NCBI GenBank assembly: GCA_017502465.1
Contig: JAFVUY010000050.1
Coordinates: 1-64,000 of the forward strand
Origin: Bacilli bacterium
GTDB taxonomy: Bacteria; Bacillota_I; Bacilli_A; RFN20; CAG-826
Direction of reading: 5' to 3'
DNA: 64,000 bases
The position numbers and the translations under genes were made by a program. The notes beneath the pieces were generated by a model. It was not told the origin of the DNA, ran no database searches, and saw only the letters and a list, made by a program, of their open reading frames with translations. This document shows, in pieces, positions 44,084 through 50,262 of the stretch (the first letter of the stretch is position 1; each line of letters starts with the position of its first letter).

Positions 44084-46168
44084 ATGGGAAAGTTAAATTT
44101 TGTTTTAACAAAACTTATATTTTGGCCAATCATCGCATTAACCGCTGTCTTATTAAGTAGTTTTGAATTTGCCCCAGGTGATTTTTACAAAGGTTATTCT
44201 GATCCTGGTTTTTATATTATGGCGGGCGTTATTTTCTTTTTAATTATTATTTATTTTGTGTTGGAACATAGATTAAATAAGTTTAAAGTCCATCCTGTCT
44301 ATTTCCCAATTTGTTTAACTTTACTTGTTTTAATGATTACAGCAATCTGGATGCAAGGAAGCGAAACTTTCACCAATAGCGAAACAAATTATACAATCGT
44401 AGTTTCTATAACTGTTACTCAAAAAATAAAATTTAGTGTGGTTATTGCTTTGTTTTTGACAAATATCTACATGATTTTATTCAGTTTTGGACGCAAACAA
44501 TTTAGGGTTAAGCAAATATTCTGGTTTGTTAGAATCTATATTGCATTTGTTGTATTTGCAATTATTTATTCTATCTCTACTGAATTTACTACATTAAAAG
44601 GAATCTTTGTCTCAGAAGGAACAGATTTAGTAGGGTTGAGTTCATTCTTCCATAACGAAAACCTCTTTGCGATGTTTATTCTATATGCAATATTTGGTTG
44701 CTTCATTTTAAATTTTTATCACACTAGACCTCATAATTATATTTTAATCGCGGGCCTATTTTTCTATATGACATTAACCACATGCGCGGCTACATTCTTT
44801 GTTGGATTATGCGCTGTTATTATTTATATCATCTTTGACTTAATTCGAAACTTTAAAAAACATTGGGTGTTAACTTTAATCTCTGCTGGTATTTCAACAG
44901 CCATTATTGTTGGCGCTATTATTTTCTTTTCAACAGCGTATTCTAATGAAATTTCTTGGGTTAAAAACTTATTCACATATATTCAAAAAGAAATCTTTTC
45001 TAAAGACTTTAATACATTCACTGGTAGAACACGTATTTGGAAAGATATTTTTGATAATTTAATTAATACCAATCTTGTTAATTTATTAATAGGTAGAGGT
45101 TATGGAACATCTTCCATGTTTTTAAAGGGATTAGGGTTAATGCATAGCAGTGGCTCTTTTGAAAGAGCTATTATTTCCGCTCACAATGGCTTAATTAATA
45201 TCTTACTTAATAGCGGATTAATTGGTTTAGGTTTATATGCAATTCTTATCCTTTTAGTGGTATTTACCTGTATCTATTTACTTTTTAAGAAAAAAGTTAA
45301 TCTTTCTATAACATTTGGGTTAATTATTTGCGGAGTTTTAGCGCACTCATTATTGGAAAGCGTTGCTTTCTATTCTACATCTATGGTTAATATGCTAGTC
45401 ACAATTATGTTTATGTGTCCATTATTTAACTGTGCGAGAGGGGTCTTTAAACCTAAACTTGTTAATCAAGTTAAAAATGGTGATTACGCATATAACAAGA
45501 TGCAATATCGCAAGTTACGTAGATTCATTAGCGTTGTTATTATTTCTTTAATTATTCCTTGCGTTACTTTATTAACATCTTTGATGACCTATCAACATAA
45601 AGAGATGTTGAATACAGTTTTAACTATCTTAGTCGTGTTAGCGATTTCTTTAATCTTTGTTCCTCAATTAATCACAATGTTTTATAAAGATTCTAGTAGA
45701 AAGAGATTTATCTTTAGAACTATCTTCTATCCAATATTAACCACTGTTTTAGTTAGCGTATTAAGTGGTCTATATGTCCGATTCCTCTATAACAAAATAA
45801 ATATTAAACCATATTTAGCAACTTTAATTATTTTTGTATCTATATTGTTGGTGTTAACATTCATTTTCACTTTAGTGAAAAAAGATAGATTTGTTCACTA
45901 TTTGAGCGATACATTCTTACATAGTTTGTGCTTGGTGAAGATTGCTCTTCCATTAACTTTAGTTGTTGGTGTCTTAGGAAATGTTATTTATGATATGTTA
46001 TTTGTGCCTACACCTCTGACTGTCTTGGAAATTAATACTATTCCATTTATTTTGTATTTCGTATTATTTGCAACTATTCCATCTAAAGAAAAATATTATT
46101 ATACAAATTACTTTAATGAATTATCGCTTTATAACTTTAAAAGAACTACTCTAAAATATAAAATTTAA
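44084..46168 (+). CDS. O-antigen ligase / Wzy-like polysaccharide polymerase
   Basis: The protein of 694 residues has more than ten membrane spans. The O-antigen ligase (Wzy_C) features are TGRTRIWKDIF and SAHNGLINILLNSGLIGLGL near residues 360-380. The C-terminal third (from about 470) is a second set of spans with basic loops, longer than most family members. It probably joins or polymerises lipid-linked glycans at the outer face of the membrane. It is the only further cell-surface glycan gene in the window besides the capEGF set and is not linked to it. A GTG at 44075 is an alternative start. Confidence 0.85.
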   Translation: MGKLNFVLTKLIFWPIIALTAVLLSSFEFAPGDFYKGYSDPGFYIMAGVIFFLIIIYFVLEHRLNKFKVHPVYFPICLTLLVLMITAIWMQGSETFTNSETNYTIVVSITVTQKIKFSVVIALFLTNIYMILFSFGRKQFRVKQIFWFVRIYIAFVVFAIIYSISTEFTTLKGIFVSEGTDLVGLSSFFHNENLFAMFILYAIFGCFILNFYHTRPHNYILIAGLFFYMTLTTCAATFFVGLCAVIIYIIFDLIRNFKKHWVLTLISAGISTAIIVGAIIFFSTAYSNEISWVKNLFTYIQKEIFSKDFNTFTGRTRIWKDIFDNLINTNLVNLLIGRGYGTSSMFLKGLGLMHSSGSFERAIISAHNGLINILLNSGLIGLGLYAILILLVVFTCIYLLFKKKVNLSITFGLIICGVLAHSLLESVAFYSTSMVNMLVTIMFMCPLFNCARGVFKPKLVNQVKNGDYAYNKMQYRKLRRFISVVIISLIIPCVTLLTSLMTYQHKEMLNTVLTILVVLAISLIFVPQLITMFYKDSSRKRFIFRTIFYPILTTVLVSVLSGLYVRFLYNKINIKPYLATLIIFVSILLVLTFIFTLVKKDRFVHYLSDTFLHSLCLVKIALPLTLVVGVLGNVIYDMLFVPTPLTVLEINTIPFILYFVLFATIPSKEKYYYTNYFNELSLYNFKRTTLKYKI

Positions 46169-46194
46169 AAATTTTCGGTAATATTTGAAAAAAC

Positions 46195-46221
46195 GTCCCT
46201 ATTTATATTAGGGGCTTTTTT
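46195..46221 (+). terminator. Rho-independent terminator after the O-antigen-ligase-like gene
   Basis: GTCCCTA (46195-46201) pairs with TAGGGGC (46209-46215, one G-U) around a 7-nt loop, followed by TTTTTT. Confidence 0.85.
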
Positions 46222-46288
46222 AATTCTAAGAAAAAGTAAGGTTCTATATTTTGGTAATAATAGAAAGCCCTGATGGAAGGAGGCAAAA

Positions 46289-46350
46289 ATGGAAAATCAA
46301 AAGGATTTTTCTTATCCTCTATGTGGTTAGCCAAAGACACGAAATACATA
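46289..46350 (+). pseudogene. Degenerate 5' remnant of comFA (copy C)
   Basis: After GGAGGCAAAA an ATG opens MENQKDFSYPLCG and stops at 46328-46330. The opening resembles the ComFA start MSTNNFVCPICG. Bases 46321-46350 match 47379-47408 at 24 of 30 positions without gaps; there the end of the comFA remnant copy A reads CGSPKTRIT. I read this as a comFA 5' end with the segment between the zinc-finger Cys-Gly and the Walker A Cys-Gly lost. It leads straight into the next cargo gene. The call rests on short similarity. Confidence 0.5.
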
Positions 46351-46366
46351 ACAAAAGGAGGAGAAT

Positions 46367-46669
46367 ATGAATAAATATAGAAGACACTTTAGAATATATT
46401 TTAAAAATAATCACCCTGCATATATTGTTGATGAGGAGGGGAATACCTATGTATTTCATAGAGTTACCCATTCGAAAACTTCTGGTGGTAGAAAAAATTG
46501 GACAAAAAATAATAACCCTATAAAAGGGGATAACAGACCAATGAGAATTGTGAAGAAACAAGAAAAAGATTCAAAAGCTCGATTTAGCTACTTCGAAATT
46601 GAACTTAAAAATGGCGTTGATATATCCTACCCAGAAATAAAAGTTATAAAAGAAAAAAAGAAGAAATAA
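46367..46669 (+). CDS. Orphan basic protein of 100 residues in the comFA hotspot
   Basis: The protein begins MNKYRRHFRIYFKNNHPAYI and has a basic, Gly/Asn-rich middle (RVTHSKTSGGRKNWTKNNN) and a Lys-rich end (KVIKEKKKK). It has no membrane span, signal or Cys motif. I do not recognise the family. A strong AAGGAGG site lies 8 nt before the ATG, so it is surely expressed. It sits between two comFA remnants, so it is probably accessory cargo. An RNA- or DNA-binding role would fit its charge but is a guess. Confidence 0.75.
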   Translation: MNKYRRHFRIYFKNNHPAYIVDEEGNTYVFHRVTHSKTSGGRKNWTKNNNPIKGDNRPMRIVKKQEKDSKARFSYFEIELKNGVDISYPEIKVIKEKKKK

Positions 46670-46671
46670 AA

Positions 46672-46690
46672 AACAAGGATAAACCTTGTT
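46672..46690 (+). terminator. Possible terminator after the 100-residue gene
   Basis: AACAAGG and CCTTGTT form a perfect 7-bp stem with a 5-nt loop three bases after the stop. The following AGTTGTTTT is a poor T-tract, so strength is uncertain. Confidence 0.5.
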
Positions 46691-46699
46691 AGTTGTTTT

Positions 46700-47005
46700 G
46701 GACTCCATTGACACATTATGTTTCCCTCTAGTGTTCTAGGCGGGTGTCATCACTGCTTTAGTTGAGTTTATTAAGCAGCTGGTGTTCTCGTGGTCATTAA
46801 TCACAAGTTGCCTTGTTCGCCATGTCTGGTGCCGGTCCTTACGCATACAAGTCCTAACTCTGCAACCGGTAATATCGATTGATATCAGTGAGGCTATTAC
46901 CATTGAATCTAAGATTCATAAATAAGCGATCTAAACATAGATTTATTTAACAATCCCGACTAGGTAATCAACGTCCCTATGATCGCTTGCCATACGGCTA
47001 TCTAT
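46700..47005. ncRNA. Candidate structured non-coding RNA, GC-richer than its surroundings
   Basis: About 300 bases with no open frame of note on either strand, visibly richer in G and C than the neighbouring genes. Many inverted repeats can be seen: CTGCTT/AAGCAG (about 46752-46779), ACAAG/CTTGT (about 46803-46816), CCGGT/ACCGG (about 46832-46869), GGTAATA/TATTACC (46867-46901) enclosing ATATC/GATAT, TGAATC/GATTCA (about 46903-46918) and a longer-range AAGCGATC/GATCGCTT (46924-46931 with 46980-46987). The number and nesting suggest a folded RNA. I could not match it to RNase P, tmRNA, 6S, SRP RNA, T-box or a known riboswitch. The strand is undecided; the flanking genes are all on +. Confidence 0.5.
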
Positions 47006-47039
47006 TATTAAAACAAAACAAAAGAATTAATGCAATATA
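47006..47039 (+). repeat. Duplicated comFA leader, copy 1
   Basis: This matches 47107-47140 at 29 of 34 positions (TATTAAAACAAAA through ATGCAATATA). Copy 2 leads into the comFA remnant A, so this looks like one more comFA leader fragment. Confidence 0.7.
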
Positions 47040-47106
47040 AAGTCTATTAAAAAGAAAAAATGATTCACCAGACCAACAATGGATCTCACCTGCGAATCAC
47101 CGCATA

Positions 47107-47140
47107 TATTAAAACAAAATAAAGGAGGCAATGCAATATA
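47107..47140 (+). repeat. Duplicated comFA leader, copy 2
   Basis: This is the second copy of the 34-bp leader, with an intact AAAGGAGG ribosome site, directly before the comFA remnant A. The 67 bases between the copies (47040-47106) include a TGATTC/GAATCA inverted repeat and no gene. Confidence 0.7.
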
Positions 47141-47409
47141 GAAACTTATAAATGCCCAGTTTGTGGCAACACAGATATTCATTTAATTGGTATGTTGAAC
47201 GGTAAACCTTATAGTCGTAGATGTATCTCTTTTAAAGGTGAAGAAGTAGAACGCAAACCATCGTATCCTAAAAAGCACCTATTCACTTGGAATATGAGTT
47301 ATCACCAGAGCAGAAAGAATTATCTGACAAGTTAGTGGAAAACTATAAAAAAGGAATAGATAGTTTGGTTTATGCAGTATGCGGGTCGCCAAAAACACGA
47401 ATAACATAA
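47131..47409 (+). pseudogene. Frameshifted comFA 5' fragment (copy A)
   Basis: Read in its original frame this gives ETYKCPVCGNTDI, then LNGKPYSRRCISFKGEEVE, and after a one-base loss near 47275 continues HLEYELSPEQKELSDKLVEN and YAVCGSPKTRIT before a stop at 47407-47409. This is the first roughly 90 residues of the intact ComFA at 48407, at about three quarters base identity by eye, cut off in the Walker A motif. A second frameshift lies between the ATG and the zinc finger. The divergence means it is not a fresh duplication of the neighbour. Confidence 0.88.
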
Positions 47410-47427
47410 TAGAAAGGAATAACTTTT

Positions 47428-48420
47428 ATGGAAAAAGAATTAAACGAAATTATAACAATCATCCAGTCACATAAGGATAAAGCATATCGAAAAATTAATG
47501 AAGAATTAGTATTGATGTATTTTGAAATTGGCAAATACTTATCCATGAAGATTAAAGCAGAAAAATGGGGTTCGAAAACCATTGAATCGATTTCAAAAAA
47601 TGTTATGAAAGTGTATCCAAATTTAAAAGGTTTTAACAGAGCAGGATTATATAGGATGGTACAGTTTTATGAAGAATATGGAGACAATATAATTGTCTCA
47701 ACACTGTCGAGACAAATTAGTTGGAGCAATAATATTCTAATTTTATCAAGTACAAAATCAATTGAAGAAAAAGAATTTTATTTAAGACTTTGTATTAAAC
47801 ACAATTACTCATATAGAGAACTAAATAGACAAATATCTAGTGGGTATTATGAAAGATATTTATTGTCAGGCACGGACGCTTTAGAAAGTTTGACACCTGC
47901 TGTAGACGAGGATGATATTCCAAAATCGAAAATCTTAGACAATTATTCATTGGAGTTTTTAGATTTACCAAAAACATATTCTGAAAAAGATTTAAGAAAG
48001 TCCATAGTCTCAAATTTAAAAGACTTCATTCTAGAAATCGGTAATGATTTTTCCTTTATCGGAGAAGAGTACAGAATCCAAGTTGGAGTGCATGATTTTT
48101 ATATTGATTTATTGTTTTACAACAGAACATATTCTTGTCTGGTCGCGTTTGAATTGAAAATAGGCGAATTTAAACCAGAATACATTTCAAAGATGAGTTT
48201 TTATTTGGAGTCATTAAATAGACAAGAAAAGAAGAATAACGAAAATCAAAGCGTAGGTATTATTCTATGCACTTCAAAAGATAAAACAGTCGTTGAGTAT
48301 TCAGTGGCACAGAACAATTCAAATATAGCAATAAGTACATACGAGACAAAATTAATAAATAAGAAATTGCTAGAAAACAAAATTAAAGAAATAAGGGAGA
48401 TTCTTAATGTCGACAAATAA
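47428..48420 (+). CDS. DUF1016/YhcG-family PD-(D/E)XK nuclease
   Basis: The protein of 330 residues has the N-terminal DUF1016 helical domain (MEKELNEIITIIQSHKDKAY, SNVMK-like core, FNRAGLYRMVQFYEEYG, LSRQISWSNNILIL) and a C-terminal PD-(D/E)XK nuclease core: FYIDLLFYNR supplies the Asp and LVAFELKIGEF the Glu-x-Lys. Such proteins often sit in defence islands and mobile regions. It lies between the truncated and intact comFA, starts after AGAAAGGAATAAC, and its last 14 bases overlap the comFA start. The function is unproven in this family. Confidence 0.9.
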   Translation: MEKELNEIITIIQSHKDKAYRKINEELVLMYFEIGKYLSMKIKAEKWGSKTIESISKNVMKVYPNLKGFNRAGLYRMVQFYEEYGDNIIVSTLSRQISWSNNILILSSTKSIEEKEFYLRLCIKHNYSYRELNRQISSGYYERYLLSGTDALESLTPAVDEDDIPKSKILDNYSLEFLDLPKTYSEKDLRKSIVSNLKDFILEIGNDFSFIGEEYRIQVGVHDFYIDLLFYNRTYSCLVAFELKIGEFKPEYISKMSFYLESLNRQEKKNNENQSVGIILCTSKDKTVVEYSVAQNNSNIAISTYETKLINKKLLENKIKEIREILNVDK

Positions 48421-49558
48421 TTTTGTTTGCCCAATATGTGGAAACACTGACATATATTCAATCGGTTACTTAAATGGCAAGCCATATTGCCGTAGATGTA
48501 TCTCTTTTCGTGGTGAAGAAGTGGAACATAAACCTTCTTGCCCAAAGAAAGCTCCAATTCACTTAGAGTATGGGCTATCCACAGAACAGAAAGAATTGTC
48601 AGAAAAATTAGTGGAAAACTATAAGAAAGGCATAGATAGTTTAGTTTATGCGGTGTGTGGTTCTGGAAAAACCGAAATAGTTTTATCTTTGATAAGTCTA
48701 GTGGTTTCGTGCGGCGGGAATGTTGGTTTTGTGATTCCTAGAAGGGATGTTGTTATAGAAATTCAAGAAAGGTTACAATCTATCTTTAAGGAAAATTTAG
48801 TTATTGGTGTTTATGGTAGCCATAGCGAAGAAAAAGAAGGAGATATAATTTGTCTCACTAGCCATCAGCTATATAGATACAAAAACTATTTTGATTTATT
48901 AATTATCGATGAAATAGACGCTTTCCCATTTAAAGGGAACGATGTTCTTGAATCAATGTTTAAAAGTTCATTGAGAGGTCATTTTATTAAAATGAGCGCG
49001 ACTCCATCAAATGAGGATATTGATTATTTCAAAAAAGAAGGAAGAGATATTTTAAAATTATTTAAACGATATCATGGAGATTATCTCCCGGTTCCTATAG
49101 TCAAAAAAAGAAATAATTTTTTCGCATTTTTTGAATTATTTAGATTACTCAAAAAGTATAAAAAGCAAAACAAACCAGTTTTTATTTTTTGTCCAACAAT
49201 AAAGCTTGCTGAAAAGATATATGACATTACGAAATTATTTTTTAGTAGTGTAAAATGCGTTCATTCGAAAAAAGAGGATAGAGCACAAACAATTTCATCA
49301 TTTAAAAAGGGAGAATTTAAATTTTTAATTACTACATCTGTCTTAGAACGAGGGGTTACCGTTAAAGATTTGCAAGTCATTGTTATGTATAGTGATCACC
49401 AGCTATATGACGAATATGTTTTAATTCAGATTGCTGGAAGGGTTGGAAGAAAAATAGGTGCGACAAAAGGAGATGTGATATTTATTTGTGAAGAAGAAAA
49501 CCAACAAATTACTAACTGCATTAATAAAATCAAAACCGCAAACGAATCATTGCGTTAA
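48407..49558 (+). CDS. comFA: ComFA-like DEAD-box helicase (DNA uptake)
   Basis: The protein of 383 residues has an N-terminal four-Cys zinc finger (FVCPICGN and PYCRRCISF), Walker A YAVCGSGKTEIVL near residues 83-95, Walker B LLIIDEIDAFP, motif III KMSATPS, and the C-terminal TSVLERGVTV and QIAGRVGR motifs. ComFA drives inward transport of single-stranded DNA in natural transformation. Start: GGGAG 7 nt before the ATG, which lies inside the last codons of the nuclease gene, so translation is probably coupled. comFC overlaps its end. No comG/comE genes are in the window. Confidence 0.92.
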   Translation: MSTNNFVCPICGNTDIYSIGYLNGKPYCRRCISFRGEEVEHKPSCPKKAPIHLEYGLSTEQKELSEKLVENYKKGIDSLVYAVCGSGKTEIVLSLISLVVSCGGNVGFVIPRRDVVIEIQERLQSIFKENLVIGVYGSHSEEKEGDIICLTSHQLYRYKNYFDLLIIDEIDAFPFKGNDVLESMFKSSLRGHFIKMSATPSNEDIDYFKKEGRDILKLFKRYHGDYLPVPIVKKRNNFFAFFELFRLLKKYKKQNKPVFIFCPTIKLAEKIYDITKLFFSSVKCVHSKKEDRAQTISSFKKGEFKFLITTSVLERGVTVKDLQVIVMYSDHQLYDEYVLIQIAGRVGRKIGATKGDVIFICEEENQQITNCINKIKTANESLR

Positions 49559-50159
49559 ATGTTTTAAAGAAATAGAACCAAATAGTCTTTTAAACCTTGC
49601 AAAAAGAGAAAATATTTTGTGTAATTCTTGTTTGAATGAAAGGAAAACTCATTTTCAAAAATTTAGAATAGATGGAATAAAAGCCTATTCAATTTATGAT
49701 TATGATGAATATATCCAAGGTGTCATTTATACATTTAAAGTATGTGGGGACTATGAACTTCATAAATTGTTCTTATTTCCCTTTGAAAAAGAAATATCTT
49801 TGTTTTTTAAAGGATATAAAATTGTTCCAATTCCTTCATTTAAAGGTGATGACATTAAGCGAGGTTTCAATCACGTTTTCGCTATTTTTAAAAGATTAGA
49901 TCTAGAAATTCTAGATATATTAGAAAAGACTAAAGACATTAAACAAGTAGATGTTTCAGGCGAAAAAAGAAAAGAAATATATAAACATTTGAAGGTTAAT
50001 AAGTTAGAGTTGGTGAATTCCCAAAAAATACTTATTGTGGATGATATAGTTACTACTGGTTCGACTCTAAAAGCAGCGATTAAATTAATAAAAGAAGGCA
50101 AACCTAAATCTATTAAGATTTTGGTTATCGCTAAAACTATAAATATTAAACAAAATTAA
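49488..50159 (+). CDS. comFC: ComFC-like phosphoribosyltransferase-fold protein
   Basis: The protein of 223 residues has a zinc-finger-like N-terminus (HCVKCF and LCNSCLN) and a phosphoribosyltransferase domain with the PRPP loop KILIVDDIVTTGSTL near residues 180-194. It is the usual partner of ComFA in competence. The GTG start at 49488 overlaps comFA by 71 nt; it is the only standard start codon ahead of the Cys motif, so the overlap is probably real, or a rarer start is used. The hpf gene often found between comFC and secA is absent. Confidence 0.87.
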   Translation: MKKKTNKLLTALIKSKPQTNHCVKCFKEIEPNSLLNLAKRENILCNSCLNERKTHFQKFRIDGIKAYSIYDYDEYIQGVIYTFKVCGDYELHKLFLFPFEKEISLFFKGYKIVPIPSFKGDDIKRGFNHVFAIFKRLDLEILDILEKTKDIKQVDVSGEKRKEIYKHLKVNKLELVNSQKILIVDDIVTTGSTLKAAIKLIKEGKPKSIKILVIAKTINIKQN

Positions 50160-50164
50160 TTTTG

Positions 50165-50194
50165 TTAGACTACATTATATAGATTTGTTAGAAT
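50165..50194 (+). promoter_or_regulatory. Promoter before secA
   Basis: TTAGAC (50165-50170), 18-nt spacer and TAGAAT (50189-50194), the same -35 hexamer and spacing as at 44044-44073. Confidence 0.5.
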
Positions 50195-50262
50195 AGAAAA
50201 GCAATGTTTATCATTCTTTTAAAAAAAGAAAGGACACAAGAATTTGTGTAAAAGGTAAAACT

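Noticed and set aside
46940-47005. Group II intron domain V on the reverse strand (AGCCGTATGG)
   Set aside because: Only the 5' arm resembles domain V; the matching 3' arm and bulge are absent and no reverse transcriptase gene is near.
46367-49558. A classic prophage or conjugative element in the comFA region
   Set aside because: No integrase, relaxase, capsid or tail gene is present; the interval is under 3 kb and consists of comFA pieces and two cargo genes.
50144-50161. AACAAAATTAATTTTGTT palindrome after comFC as a terminator
   Set aside because: All A/T except the ends and no T-tract follows; too weak to call.
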